DNA of 64,000 nt from Escherichia coli. GTDB taxonomy: Bacteria; Pseudomonadota; Gammaproteobacteria; Enterobacterales; Enterobacteriaceae. Position 1 is the first letter of the stretch; each line of letters begins with the position of its first letter. The DNA is taken from contig NZ_AP027764.1 of NCBI RefSeq assembly GCF_036503815.1, forward strand, positions 124,001 through 188,000, given 5' to 3'. Shown one piece after another: positions 42,636 through 52,540 of this stretch. A program made the position numbers and the translations under genes. Below the pieces are notes generated by a model. It had not been told where the DNA came from and ran no database searches. It was given only the letters and a program-made list of their open reading frames with translations.

Positions 42636-43622
42636 TTATTGCACCTCATCCACGGCTTTCAGCAGTTCAGCGCCCTGCGGAACATCTTTTACAAACATGT
42701 CGCGGACCTGAGTACCCAGTACGTCGCTAAAGGCTTTGCGATCAAGTTCGGTGATGACTTCCACGCCAGCGTCTTTCATGCCGTCGATGATTTTTTGCTG
42801 ATTTTCGGCGACCAATTTACGCTGGTAATTACCCGCTTCTTGCGCAGATGAAATTAGCGCTTGCTGGAACTCCGGGCTTAAGCCATCAAACTTCGCTTTG
42901 TTGATCACCACCAAAAGCGGGGAATAGGCATGGTGCGTCAGAGAAAGGTACTTCTGCACTTCATAAAATTTGGCTGACCAGACGACGTTGATCGGGTGTT
43001 CCTGAGCGTCGATAGTGCGCGTTTCCAGCCCGGTATAGACTTCGGCAAACGGCATCGGGATAGGGTTAGCGCCAAAGACTTTGAATGCGGCGATATTCAT
43101 CGGGCTATTGTTGGTGCGTATTTTCAGCCCTTTCAGGTCGGCAGGTGTTTTAACTGGCTGGCGTGAGTTGGTGACATCGCGCCAGCCGTTTTCCCAGTAG
43201 GCCAGTACTTTCAGTCCCTTACCTTCAAGGGAGGCCTTCAGTTCATCGCCGACTTTGCCGTCGAGTGTTTTATGCGCGTGGGCGGTATCGCGGAACAGGA
43301 AAGGAACATCAAGCAGGTTCATCACAGGTGATAATCCGGCAAAGTTATTCGAGCCAGACATCTCCATATCAATAGTGCCGCCACGCACGCCACTGATCAT
43401 CGCTTGTGCGTTACCGAGAGTACTGTCCGGGAACAGTTTTAATTTCAGCTCGCCTTTGGTTCTCTCCTGCAATAAATCATTAAATTTTTTCGCCGCAATA
43501 TGTTGAGAGTCGGTTTGCGATGTTTCATAACCGAAACGTAATGATTGTGTCGCCAGTGAAGATGTACTGAATGCAGCCAGGCCAGCAATGAATAATGCGT
43601 AGGTTACAGAACGTAATTTCAT
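42636..43622 (-). CDS. yiaO: TRAP transporter periplasmic binding protein YiaO
   Basis: The 328-residue DctP-type solute receptor of the YiaMNO TRAP transporter, specific in E. coli for 2,3-diketo-L-gulonate. A signal peptide (about 1-24, ending SSLA) is followed by LRFGYETSQTDSQHIAAKKF and the carboxylate-binding arginine region KGLKIRTNNSPMNIAAFKVFG. It is last of the three transporter genes. Confidence 0.95.
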   Translation of the reverse strand: MKLRSVTYALFIAGLAAFSTSSLATQSLRFGYETSQTDSQHIAAKKFNDLLQERTKGELKLKLFPDSTLGNAQAMISGVRGGTIDMEMSGSNNFAGLSPVMNLLDVPFLFRDTAHAHKTLDGKVGDELKASLEGKGLKVLAYWENGWRDVTNSRQPVKTPADLKGLKIRTNNSPMNIAAFKVFGANPIPMPFAEVYTGLETRTIDAQEHPINVVWSAKFYEVQKYLSLTHHAYSPLLVVINKAKFDGLSPEFQQALISSAQEAGNYQRKLVAENQQKIIDGMKDAGVEVITELDRKAFSDVLGTQVRDMFVKDVPQGAELLKAVDEVQ

Positions 43623-43634
43623 AATATTTTCCTT

Positions 43635-44912
43635 TTAATTAATCCATTTCAACGGGAGGATGATGAGATCGGGAATAAAAACAAATAAGGCTAATAAGGA
43701 ATATAAAACCAGGACGTAAGGGAAAACGCCTCTGACTGCATCATCGAATTTGAGTTTAGCCACCCCTGAAATAACGTTAAGCACATTACCGATAGGCGGT
43801 GTAATTAAGCCGATTGAGCAGTTGATGATAAACATGACTCCGAAGTAAATCGGATCGATTCCTGCCTCTTTAACTAAAGGCATTAATACCGGGGTAAGAA
43901 TTAACACCGTCGGCGTTAAATCCATTACCATGCCGACAATCAGGATAGCCACCATAATGACGATAAACAGCAGACGCGGTGAATCGACCAACGGTTGCAG
44001 TAAATCAGAAACCATCATAGGCAATTCAGCAATGGTAATCAGCCAGGCAGAAACTTGTGCCGAGGCCACCAGAAACATCACCACTGAGGTCGTTTTCGCC
44101 GCGCCAATGAGTACATGCCAAAGTGTAGCGAAGGTCATTTCACGGTAAATAACTGTGGCGACAAACAACGCATAGAAAGCAGCAACGGCCCCGGCTTCGG
44201 TAGGGGTAAATAGACCGGAGCGAAAGCCGCCAATAATAATGACCGGAAGAAATAGCGCCCAGATACCGGAAACAAAAGATTGCCAGATTTCTCGTTTCGT
44301 TGCTTTTTGCTGACGGGGTAAATTAAGACGACTGGCCTGCCACCACCAGGTGAGCATCAGCGTTGCGCCCATCATAATGCCTGGGGCAATACCCGCCATA
44401 AACAACTTACTGATGGATAATCCGCTGGAAACACCGAAGATAATAAACGGAATGGAAGGGGGAATAATTGGCGCGATAATGCCGCCAGAGGCAATCAGCC
44501 CCGCAGCCCGGTTGACCGGGTAGTTAGCGCTGCGCATCATCGGCACCAGTAGCGCGGCAACGGCGGCGGTATCAGCAACAGCAGAACCGGAAAGGCTCGC
44601 CATAATCATTGCCGCCAGCACGCCCACGTAGCCCAACCCGCCTGGTTTATGCCCGACCAGTTTCATCGGCAGGTCAACAATGCGTTTTGATAAGCCGCCC
44701 GCATTCATGATTTCACCCGCCAGTACAAAGAACGGAATCGCCAGCAGGGAGAAGCTGTCAGCACCGTTTACCAGCGTTTGCGCCATGATCTGGACATCAA
44801 ACATATCCAGCCAGAACATAAGCGCCGCCCCGCACAACAGTAGCGACCAGGCAATAGGCAAACCGATGGCAATGCCACCCAACAGGCAGCCCAGAAAAAT
44901 CAGCACAGCCAA
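43635..44912 (-). CDS. yiaN: TRAP transporter large permease YiaN
   Basis: The 425-residue DctM-type subunit, about 12 hydrophobic segments, carrying out Na+-dependent uptake of 2,3-diketo-L-gulonate. Typical motifs are LLAIPFFVLAGEIMNAGG, SLSGSAVADTAAVAALL and GGIIAPIIPPSIPFIIFG. It begins 2 bp after yiaM. Confidence 0.95.
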   Translation of the reverse strand: MAVLIFLGCLLGGIAIGLPIAWSLLLCGAALMFWLDMFDVQIMAQTLVNGADSFSLLAIPFFVLAGEIMNAGGLSKRIVDLPMKLVGHKPGGLGYVGVLAAMIMASLSGSAVADTAAVAALLVPMMRSANYPVNRAAGLIASGGIIAPIIPPSIPFIIFGVSSGLSISKLFMAGIAPGIMMGATLMLTWWWQASRLNLPRQQKATKREIWQSFVSGIWALFLPVIIIGGFRSGLFTPTEAGAVAAFYALFVATVIYREMTFATLWHVLIGAAKTTSVVMFLVASAQVSAWLITIAELPMMVSDLLQPLVDSPRLLFIVIMVAILIVGMVMDLTPTVLILTPVLMPLVKEAGIDPIYFGVMFIINCSIGLITPPIGNVLNVISGVAKLKFDDAVRGVFPYVLVLYSLLALFVFIPDLIILPLKWIN

Positions 44913-44914
44913 GA

Positions 44915-45388
44915 TTAAGCTCCTTGCGGTGGCGGCGTTAGAGAATTGCTACGCGTGATGAGTTGATATAAAAGGCGCAGCTCAAAGAATGCGATAACGA
45001 GGCTGGTGGGCAGACAAGCGGCATACATCAGGCCGATGGGCAAGCCGAGGATCGGTGAATAATCGCTCCAGTCCTGAATTGTTTTTAGCGTTGCGCCCCA
45101 GGCCAGTGCGCCACAAATAAATAAGATTAAGGAGTGGGTAACCAGAGCGACTCGTCGCTGCCACGCGGGGGAGAGTTTCTCCACCAGAAAGGTAACCTGA
45201 ACGTGGGCGTTATCCATAAAAGCCACAATCGCGCCAATAAAGGTTAACCAGACAAATAAATAACGCGACAATTCATCTACAGATAAAATACTTGTCTGAA
45301 AACCATATCTTAAAATAATGTTTATAAACACAATACAGGAAAGTACGGCGAGATTAATCGCCAGTATTGCTTCAAGTATTTTTTTCAT
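44915..45388 (-). CDS. yiaM: TRAP transporter small permease YiaM
   Basis: The 157-residue DctQ-type subunit with four membrane segments, including FINIILRYGFQTSILSVDEL and LFVWLTFIGAIVAFMDNAHV, the family signature. It pairs with YiaN in the inner membrane. It is separated from yiaL by a 117-bp gap, the longest inside the operon. Confidence 0.94.
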   Translation of the reverse strand: MKKILEAILAINLAVLSCIVFINIILRYGFQTSILSVDELSRYLFVWLTFIGAIVAFMDNAHVQVTFLVEKLSPAWQRRVALVTHSLILFICGALAWGATLKTIQDWSDYSPILGLPIGLMYAACLPTSLVIAFFELRLLYQLITRSNSLTPPPQGA

Positions 45389-45505
45389 AGCTATTCCTTG
45401 AGGCTATGTTTGTCATAATTCAAATTGCATGTGCAGCAACCTGAATTATTAATATAGTTAGAGCAATAACATTACCCAGGCGTTCTGGCGTAGACGATTA
45501 TTCGA

Positions 45506-45973
45506 TTAATTTAGCGCCGTTAATGCGACTTTAACCACAACTTTTCGTATCTCAGAGGCTGTTTGCAGAATACAACCTGGTCGATGAACATCCTGAGGAA
45601 AGAAAATAGCGTAACTGCCCGGTATCATTTCTATAAATGATTCATGTTCACTATCGTGATAAAAAATAATATCGCGCTGCTCTAATAGTGATTCGCTGAC
45701 TTTATTATTTCCTGTATCAATAGCAATGCCGATTTTCTCTTTGCCCCACGCCAGAAATTGAATATCAATATAGCGACGATGTACTTCCGGGCGATTTTCC
45801 TCCGCCTGACGTGTCGTTAAATCGATAATTTGCGCATAAATATTTTTGCCGTCGATTTCGACAACGCCCGGCTCCAGGGCGTTGAAATCGGTAGCGCGCA
45901 GAAAATCGAGCGCCTTTTCAATAGCAGCGGGCAAACGGCACGGGTTAGGCTGCGCGATATGTCCAAAAATCAT
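45506..45973 (-). CDS. yiaL: YhcH/DUF386-family protein YiaL
   Basis: A 155-residue cupin-fold protein of the DUF386 (YhcH/EbgC/TabA) family, with VHRRYIDIQFLAWGKEKIGI, YHDSEHESFIEMIPGSYAIF and PQDVHRPG (possible metal histidines). Relatives act on sugar anomers or sialic acids. In this operon an anomerase- or lactonase-like role for a diketogulonate intermediate is plausible but unproven. It is 11 bp after yiaK. Confidence 0.9.
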   Translation of the reverse strand: MIFGHIAQPNPCRLPAAIEKALDFLRATDFNALEPGVVEIDGKNIYAQIIDLTTRQAEENRPEVHRRYIDIQFLAWGKEKIGIAIDTGNNKVSESLLEQRDIIFYHDSEHESFIEMIPGSYAIFFPQDVHRPGCILQTASEIRKVVVKVALTALN

Positions 45974-45984
45974 GGCTTATCTCC

Positions 45985-46983
45985 TTATAACGCCTGGATT
46001 TTTGCCCATACGCTGTCATCAACGGTAATACCGTTTCGGCGGTTGTCTGCCAGCAGGGTGGTAAATTCGTGGCCGGGTAAGCGAATGGCCTGGTTTTCAT
46101 CGGCGCGTTCAGCGGTAGTAACATAATCCATGATGCGTTGCAGCTTGGCATCGCGGGTGGGGCCGTCGATAAGCTTGTCCACTTCAATGGCGATAAAGAT
46201 TTGCGAAACGCCATATTCGTCGCTGTTATCCTGGGTGACTTCAGCAACTGACGCGCCGTCAGAAAGAAGAGTAGCGATCATATCCAGCACGATCGACATA
46301 CCAGAACCTTTCCAGTAACCCATCGGCAAAATGCGGCGATTTTTCTCGATAATGCCAGGTTCTTTGGTCAAATTGCCCTCATCATCAAAGCCACCATCGA
46401 CCGGGAGCTGACGACCTGCAAGGCGGTTAACTTCTAACATGCCGTAGGAAAACATCGACATCGACATATCGACCATGGTGATTGGGGTAGAAGGAATGGC
46501 GACGATCAGCGGGTTAGTGCCGATGCGACACTCTTTTGCGCCCCACGGCGGCATTACGGCGATGGAGTTGGTCCAGCAAATGCCAATATAGCCTTTTTCC
46601 GCCGCCTGCCAGCCGTAGCTGCCGCCGCGCATCCAGTGGTTGGCATTACGCAACGCCACCAGACCAATACCGTGATCGGCAGCCAGTTCAATGGCGCGAT
46701 CCATCATCTTTTTCGCTGTCAGGTTACCGATCGAACGCTGGGCGTCCCACTGTTCAATTGCGCCGAGGCTGGTTATACGTTTGGCTTGGGCGTCAGGAAT
46801 GATATCGCCATTATCCAATTGTTGGATGAAGCGTGGGAAGCGGTTAACACCGTGAGAATAAACACCGGATTCGGTGGTGCGGGCGAACATCTCTGCACAG
46901 GCATCAGCCGTTTCGCTGTCAACACCGCGTGAAATTAAGACCCGATTAAAGGCTGCTTTTAACTGCTCAAATGTGACTTTCAT
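45985..46983 (-). CDS. yiaK: 2,3-diketo-L-gulonate reductase YiaK (DlgD)
   Basis: Reduces 2,3-diketo-L-gulonate to 3-keto-L-gulonate with NADH. The 332 residues belong to the LdhA2-type malate/lactate dehydrogenase family, which lacks a Rossmann fold. Motifs include SRGVDSETADACAEMFARTT, ESGVYSHGVNRFPR with the catalytic-histidine region, and WKGSGMSIVLDMIATLLSDG. It is the first gene of the nine-gene operon, divergent from yiaJ. Confidence 0.95.
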   Translation of the reverse strand: MKVTFEQLKAAFNRVLISRGVDSETADACAEMFARTTESGVYSHGVNRFPRFIQQLDNGDIIPDAQAKRITSLGAIEQWDAQRSIGNLTAKKMMDRAIELAADHGIGLVALRNANHWMRGGSYGWQAAEKGYIGICWTNSIAVMPPWGAKECRIGTNPLIVAIPSTPITMVDMSMSMFSYGMLEVNRLAGRQLPVDGGFDDEGNLTKEPGIIEKNRRILPMGYWKGSGMSIVLDMIATLLSDGASVAEVTQDNSDEYGVSQIFIAIEVDKLIDGPTRDAKLQRIMDYVTTAERADENQAIRLPGHEFTTLLADNRRNGITVDDSVWAKIQAL

Positions 46984-47184
46984 CCCTGGCTTCCTTGTTT
47001 TTTTTGAACGCTTTTTTATCTTAAAATTTCAATATGCGAAATTAGATTTCAAATATATCGATCACTTTTTAACAAAGCAATCTGATTAATGAATTTCAAA
47101 AGACTTAAAAATCAATTGTTTATAAATTATCTGTCGAGATCGTGAACTACGGCACACTTTGCGCTACCATCAGGACGCGACAAA
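46984..47184. promoter_or_regulatory. divergent yiaK-yiaJ control region
   Basis: A 201-bp AT-rich gap that must contain both promoters and the YiaJ (IclR-family) sites known to repress yiaKLMNO-lyxK-sgbHUE. No strong dyad stands out by eye; short complementary stretches (TTGAAATTCATT/AATCAATTGTTT) lie near 47090-47125. Confidence 0.45.
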
Positions 47185-48033
47185 ATGGGGAAAGAAGTGA
47201 TGGGAAAAAAAGAGAACGAGATGGCGCAGGAAAAAGAGCGTCCAGCCGGAAGCCAGAGTCTGTTTCGCGGGTTGATGCTGATTGAGATTTTGAGCAACTA
47301 TCCAAACGGTTGTCCGTTGGCGCATCTTTCGGAGCTGGCTGGTTTAAATAAGAGTACCGTCCATCGCTTATTGCAGGGATTACAATCCTGCGGCTATGTG
47401 ACCACCGCGCCCGCCGCAGGGAGTTACCGCCTGACTACCAAATTTATTGCCGTCGGGCAGAAGGCGCTGTCTTCGCTGAATATCATTCATATCGCCGCTC
47501 CGCATCTTGAGGCACTGAACATCGACACTGGTGAAACCATTAACTTCTCCAGCCGCGAAGACGATCACGCTATTTTGATTTATAAGCTGGAACCCACGAC
47601 CGGGATGCTGCGAACCCGAGCTTATATAGGCCAGCATATGCCGCTCTACTGTTCCGCAATGGGCAAGATCTACATGGCGTTTGGTCACCCGGACTACGTG
47701 AAGTCATACTGGGAAAGCCATCAGCATGAGATCCAGCCGTTAACCCGCAATACCATTACCGAGCTGCCCGCGATGTTCGACGAACTGGCGCACATTCGTG
47801 AAAGCGGAGCGGCGATGGACAGAGAAGAAAACGAACTCGGCGTCTCCTGTATTGCTGTTCCGGTGTTTGATATTCATGGGCGGGTGCCGTACGCCGTGTC
47901 GATTTCGCTTTCGACATCACGTCTGAAACAGGTGGGGGAGAAAAATCTCCTGAAACCACTGCGTGAAACCGCGCAGGCTATTTCTAATGAACTGGGATTT
48001 ACTGTCAGGGACGACCAGGGCGCGATCACATAA
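47185..48033 (+). CDS. yiaJ: IclR-family repressor YiaJ (PlaR)
   Basis: A 282-residue one-component regulator. The N-terminal winged helix (about 25-90) has SLFRGLMLIEILSNYPNGC and LSELAGLNKSTVHRLLQGL. The C-terminal IclR effector domain (about 100-275) reads GQHMPLYCSAMGKIYMAFG and ELGVSCIAVPVFDIHGRV. It represses the divergent yiaK-sgbE operon; recent work on E. coli connects it to plant-derived compounds. Two shorter in-frame ATGs exist (47200, 47221). Confidence 0.93.
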   Translation: MGKEVMGKKENEMAQEKERPAGSQSLFRGLMLIEILSNYPNGCPLAHLSELAGLNKSTVHRLLQGLQSCGYVTTAPAAGSYRLTTKFIAVGQKALSSLNIIHIAAPHLEALNIDTGETINFSSREDDHAILIYKLEPTTGMLRTRAYIGQHMPLYCSAMGKIYMAFGHPDYVKSYWESHQHEIQPLTRNTITELPAMFDELAHIRESGAAMDREENELGVSCIAVPVFDIHGRVPYAVSISLSTSRLKQVGEKNLLKPLRETAQAISNELGFTVRDDQGAIT

Positions 48034-48134
48034 CGCTCTGGACAAGTGCCAAAACTTTAACATTTCCTTCGTTGGATCAAAGCAGTAGGGACGCGCTCTC
48101 TGGCACTCTGCTGTTTTAGTGCAAAGGAGTGATC

Positions 48135-48608
48135 ATGAACCGGTTTATTATTGCGGATGCGACGAAATGTATCGGTTGCCGTACCTGTGAAGTGGCTTGC
48201 GCAGTGTCGCATCAGGAGAATCAGGATTGCGCTGCGTTGTCACCCGGTGAGTTTATTTCGCGTATTCGTGTCATTAAAGATCATACTTACACCACGGCAG
48301 TAGCCTGTCATCAGTGTGAAGATGCACCGTGCGCAAATGTGTGCCCTGTTGACGCGATAAGTCGCGAACATGGGCATATTTTCGTTGAACAATCACGTTG
48401 TATTGGCTGTAAAAGCTGTATGCTGGCTTGCCCGTTTGGTGCGATGGAGGTCGTTTCTTCACGCACAAAGGCGAGGGCGATTAAGTGCGATCTGTGCTGG
48501 CATCGGGCGACGGGACCGGCTTGTGTTGAAGCTTGCCCAACACAAGCGTTGCAATGCATGGATGTCGAGAAAGTGCAGCGGCATCGGCTACGGCAGCAGT
48601 CTGTTTGA
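48135..48608 (+). CDS. ysaA: 4Fe-4S ferredoxin-type protein YsaA
   Basis: A 157-residue HydN/DmsB-like iron-sulfur electron carrier. Four cysteine clusters are seen: CIGCRTCEVAC, CHQCEDAPCANVCP, CIGCKSCMLACP and CDLC ... CVEACP, predicting four [4Fe-4S] centres. No catalytic partner lies nearby. The ATG at 48135 follows AAGGAG at 48124-48129; the GTG two codons earlier overlaps that site. K-12 has a homologue of the same length. Confidence 0.92.
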   Translation: MNRFIIADATKCIGCRTCEVACAVSHQENQDCAALSPGEFISRIRVIKDHTYTTAVACHQCEDAPCANVCPVDAISREHGHIFVEQSRCIGCKSCMLACPFGAMEVVSSRTKARAIKCDLCWHRATGPACVEACPTQALQCMDVEKVQRHRLRQQSV

Positions 48609-48655
48609 AACGTTTTTCCGACGTTTTTTAACGCAGGAATAGTGCGCTTTGTTTA

Positions 48656-48755
48656 TGCCGGATGCGGCTTAAACGCCTTATCCGGCCTACAAATTATTCC
48701 AAATTCAATATATTGCAGAAATGATGTAGGCCTGATAAGCGTAGTGCATCAGGCA
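48656..48755. repeat. BIME between ysaA and avtA
   Basis: REP unit 48656-48690 (TGCCGGATGCGGCTTAAACG) and inverted unit 48726-48755 (GTAGGCCTGATAAGCGTAG) in the gap between convergent genes. Confidence 0.9.
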
Positions 48756-48759
48756 ATTT

Positions 48760-50013
48760 TTAATGACTTTCAGCCCAGGCGCGTTCAATCTCTTCCGCCA
48801 GAATCTTCACCCCCGCTTCAATTTTATCCGGCTCCGGCACGTAGTTCATACGCATACATTGATGTGTATGTGGCCACGGTTTATCCAGCCCTGGGAAGAA
48901 GTTGTGCCCCGGCACCATCAGCACGCCCCGTGCTTTCAGGCGCTGGTAGAGCTGCTCGGTCGTAATTGGCAAATCCTTAAACCATAGCCAGAGGAAAATG
49001 GCTCCTTCCGGTTTATGAATCAGGCAGCGATCTTCCGGTAAATAGCGGCGAATGATAGCGATAGTTTCCTGAACACGCTGGTAGTAAAACGGTTTGATGA
49101 CTGTTTCAGACAGGCGCAGCAGATCGTTACGTTTAATCATTTCACACATTATCGCCGGACCAATACCGCCAGGCGCCAGGCTGATAATGCCGTTCATGTT
49201 GGTGATGGCGGTGATGATTTTTTCATTGGCGATGATAATGCCGCAGCGCGAACCCGGTAGTCCCAGCTTGGAAAGACTCATGCACAGTACAATATTCGGA
49301 TTCCACAGCGGGCGCGCTTCGCTGAAGATGATACCCGGGAACGGGACGCCATAAGCGTTATCAATCACCAGCGGAATACCGTGCTGATTCGCCAGTGCGT
49401 CCAGTTTCAATAATTCTTCGTCAGTAATCACATTGCCTGTTGGATTCGTCGGTCGGGAGACGCAAATCATCCCGGTCTCTTCGCCAATGTGCAGATGCTC
49501 AAAATCGACGTGGTATTTAAATTGGCCACCTGGCAGCAGTTCAATATTTGGACGCGCAGAGACAAACAGATCTTCTTCCAGTCCGGCGTCAGCGTAGCCA
49601 ATGTATTCCGGTGCCAGCGGGAACAGCACTTTTTTAACCCGACCATCGGCACGGCGTCCGGCGAACAGATTAAATAAGTAGAAAAACGCGCTCTGGCTGC
49701 CGTTTGTTAGTGCAATATTCTGTGGTTCGATATCCCAACCCAACTTCTCGCGTAGCATTCCGGCAAGCAGTGTGAGTAGCTCCGTTTTCCCCTGTGGACC
49801 GTCGTAATTGCACAGTGCATCAGTCGCTTTGCCACTTTCCAGCATGTCGGTCAGTAGCGTCTGGAAGTAGTCCTGCATTTCCGGGATCTGCGCTGGATTA
49901 CCGCCGCCGAGCATAATCGCGCCAGGCGTGCGTAAACCGTCGTTCAGATCTTCCATCAGCAGCGTAATGCCGGAGTGGCGGGTAAATTTGTCACCAAAAA
50001 GGGAGAATGTCAT
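48760..50013 (-). CDS. avtA: valine--pyruvate aminotransferase
   Basis: Transaminase C: transfers the amino group between alanine/pyruvate and valine/2-oxoisovalerate, PLP-dependent, cytosolic. The 417 residues have the cofactor loop TNGSQSAFFYLF, the aldimine motif RPTNPTGNVI, the PLP lysine in MSLSKLGLPGSRCG, and a C-terminal arginine region MRMNYVPEP. The 35 extra codons upstream of 50013 carry no ribosome-binding site and are not used. Confidence 0.95.
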   Translation of the reverse strand: MTFSLFGDKFTRHSGITLLMEDLNDGLRTPGAIMLGGGNPAQIPEMQDYFQTLLTDMLESGKATDALCNYDGPQGKTELLTLLAGMLREKLGWDIEPQNIALTNGSQSAFFYLFNLFAGRRADGRVKKVLFPLAPEYIGYADAGLEEDLFVSARPNIELLPGGQFKYHVDFEHLHIGEETGMICVSRPTNPTGNVITDEELLKLDALANQHGIPLVIDNAYGVPFPGIIFSEARPLWNPNIVLCMSLSKLGLPGSRCGIIIANEKIITAITNMNGIISLAPGGIGPAIMCEMIKRNDLLRLSETVIKPFYYQRVQETIAIIRRYLPEDRCLIHKPEGAIFLWLWFKDLPITTEQLYQRLKARGVLMVPGHNFFPGLDKPWPHTHQCMRMNYVPEPDKIEAGVKILAEEIERAWAESH

Positions 50014-50190
50014 AGCGGGATATCTGTCGAACTCTGTAGCAAGGAAGGTAACAATAACGCTACATTTGCTGGGGTGCAAATCGGTCTGTTGAAGTGGGAG
50101 CGGTGCTTTATCCTGCAACTCTGATTAGGGCTGACATTTTATCCTGGTTGGCGGCTTCCCGAGGTACTGACGAACGGGAAGCCGGAAACG

Positions 50191-52221
50191 TTACTGTTGC
50201 CCCGCCCAGACGACCAGCACTTTATCGTCGCCATGCTCACGAACAAAGCCGTAGCCCTGCTTCAGCGAAAGTGTCGTTTGTTTGCCCGCGCCAATTGCAG
50301 GATGGCGGGCGCGGAACTGGCTGATTTTCTGCCAGTGCGCGACGCTAGCGGCAGATTTACCGCTAACATCCTGCCAGTTCATATCCGAACGCGTGCCTTG
50401 CAGCGGATCAGAACCGGTAGGACCGAACGGACGAGAGGATTCATCACCATAAAAGATTTGTACTGCACTTGGCGCTAATAACAATAACTCTGCTGCTTTG
50501 TCGCCCCCTTCACGAAACAGGCGGGTATCATGCGACGAGAGGTAGCTCAACACGTTGAAATCCTGCAATTTCTCCGCCATTTGCTGCCAGGTCGTATCCA
50601 TCTGCGCCAGACAATCGACTGCTTTAGCCGCCTGCTCCTGATAATCGAAATTGATCATCGCATCGAAGCCGTGGCGATAGTAGTCACTTTGCATCACGCC
50701 GTGGCCCCAGGCTTCACCGGTCATCCAGAAAGGTTTGTCATCTAATGCTTTGTCGGGATTCGCTTTTTTCCATTCGCGAAGCGCGGCGCTGGCTTCGGTT
50801 TTCAGTTGCTGCCAGGCGGGCAACTCAACATGTTTGGCGGTATCGACCCGAAAACCATCAATCCCATAGTCACGGACCCACTGGCTTAACCAATGGGTTA
50901 AGTAATCTCGAGGGGTAAAGCCGTCAATGGCTTTAGCGTGGGTATCCGTTTTGTTGTTATAGAACACTGGCAGGCCAGAAGCGGTAGTTGATTCGGTTTT
51001 GATATCCGGTAAAAAGGCCAGCGACATGGTGAGATCGTCAAATCCAGGATTGTCGTAGTCGCCGATATCCGTTCTGATCCAGTTTTTTCCCCACCATTTA
51101 TCCCAGCCTGTTTTGTCGCTGAAATTAATGTAATCGTTAAAGCTATGCCAGGTTTGCCCGGCGGCGGGCTTCCAGTCGCTCCAGCGGTCACCTAACGTTT
51201 TTTTCAGCTCATCACCAGAAAGGTATAACGCGCCAAACTGATACTCCTGCATATCCGCCAGCGTGGCATAGCCGGTGTGGTTCATCACGACATCAAAGAG
51301 AATACGAATACCGCGCTGATGCGCGCTATCAACCAGCGTCCTTAGATCGGCTTCGCTGCCCATATTGGCATCAAGATTCGTCCAGTCCTGTGTGTAATAA
51401 CCGTGGTAGGCATAATGCGGGAAATCGCCTTTTGTACCGCCGCCGACCCAGCCGTGAATTTGCTCAAATGGGGCACTTATCCATAAAGCATTGACGCCCA
51501 GCTGCTGGAGGTAATCCAGTTTGTTGGTCAGGCCGCGTAAATCGCCGCCGTGAAAAGTGCCAATTTCTGCCATACCGTCTTTATGACGTCCGTAACTCTG
51601 GTCATTACTGGGATCGCCGTTTTCGAAACGATCTGTCAGCACAAAGTAAACCGTGGCGTTATGCCAGTCGAAAGGGGCGGATGTGTCAGTTTCTGCCCGT
51701 TCCAGCAGGAGTAAACCGTTGCTGGTGGCAGCGGGTTGTAACGTTATTTGACCGTTCTTCACTATCGCAATTTGCTGGCTGTAATAATCCCGGACTGCGG
51801 CTCCCTCCGGAAAAGTGGCGCTGACATCCAGTGTGAGCGGTAATCCATCCCATTTCGGGCATTCACGGACCAGGCTTGCTACCGGTTCGGCGGCGTTCTG
51901 GATGGAAATCATCAATGTTGGTGTACCGGAGCGGGTGTCTAGTTGCAGCGTATATTCGCCGTCCCTGAACAATCGCCATTGAGGTGGCGTGTTGCTACAA
52001 GGTTGCAGGGAAAGCATCTGATTGAGTTTTATCGCATCCGCAGGCTGCCAGCACTGTTGGTCAAAATTTAGCGTGAGTGGACGCGTACCTTTGGGCAACT
52101 GCGCGTGGCTGACAAATGTTCCCGTTCCCTGTTCGCTAAAGGCAGGGAACCCCGGAGAAGTCCAGCTGGCGGCAACGGCGAAGCCAGGAAGGAGTGTCAG
52201 AAAACAGGCGGCGAGTTTCAT
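50191..52221 (-). CDS. malS: periplasmic alpha-amylase MalS
   Basis: Cleaves maltodextrins in the periplasm, mainly releasing maltohexaose, as part of the maltose regulon. The 676 residues start with a 17-residue signal peptide (KLAACFLTLLPGFAVAAS), then an N-terminal beta domain. The GH13 barrel (about 190-600) has DVVMNHTG, GFRVDTAKHVELP (nucleophile Asp), MTGEAWGHG (acid/base Glu) and YLSSHDTRLF. Calcium-binding residues and paired cysteines are present. It is transcribed away from bax. Confidence 0.96.
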   Translation of the reverse strand: MKLAACFLTLLPGFAVAASWTSPGFPAFSEQGTGTFVSHAQLPKGTRPLTLNFDQQCWQPADAIKLNQMLSLQPCSNTPPQWRLFRDGEYTLQLDTRSGTPTLMISIQNAAEPVASLVRECPKWDGLPLTLDVSATFPEGAAVRDYYSQQIAIVKNGQITLQPAATSNGLLLLERAETDTSAPFDWHNATVYFVLTDRFENGDPSNDQSYGRHKDGMAEIGTFHGGDLRGLTNKLDYLQQLGVNALWISAPFEQIHGWVGGGTKGDFPHYAYHGYYTQDWTNLDANMGSEADLRTLVDSAHQRGIRILFDVVMNHTGYATLADMQEYQFGALYLSGDELKKTLGDRWSDWKPAAGQTWHSFNDYINFSDKTGWDKWWGKNWIRTDIGDYDNPGFDDLTMSLAFLPDIKTESTTASGLPVFYNNKTDTHAKAIDGFTPRDYLTHWLSQWVRDYGIDGFRVDTAKHVELPAWQQLKTEASAALREWKKANPDKALDDKPFWMTGEAWGHGVMQSDYYRHGFDAMINFDYQEQAAKAVDCLAQMDTTWQQMAEKLQDFNVLSYLSSHDTRLFREGGDKAAELLLLAPSAVQIFYGDESSRPFGPTGSDPLQGTRSDMNWQDVSGKSAASVAHWQKISQFRARHPAIGAGKQTTLSLKQGYGFVREHGDDKVLVVWAGQQ

Positions 52222-52540
52222 GGCGGATGAGTCCTTATGGCTGCGATTTCAGACAGTTTGCCAGCGATAAGCCAGACAAAACTCATCCCTGAGCGGTAAG
52301 TCCACAGGATGAGAAGCAAGGGTGAGCGATCGCGCGCAAAAAACGGCCGAATTTTGCGATAAACCCCACATTTTCTGCGATTTAGCGCCAATCTGAATCG
52401 TTAACACGTGACATAGTTTCAGATTTGGACTATTCCTTGGGGTGCTCTTGACGGCTATTTTTGATATGATTTGAGATTCAACTCTCAAATTTGTGAAAAA
52501 TATAAGGTGTTGGAATGATTAAATCCGACCAGGAGACCTG
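52222..52540. promoter_or_regulatory. divergent malS-bax region with MalT-box-like sites
   Basis: The 319-bp gap should hold both promoters. GGATGAG-type MalT boxes (consensus GGGGATGAGG) are seen on the minus strand at 52281-52290 (AGGGATGAGT) and on the plus strand at 52306-52313 (AGGATGAG) and near 52224, arranged in opposite directions. I cannot fix promoter boxes; TTTTTGATATGATTTGAG near 52456 may serve bax. Confidence 0.5.
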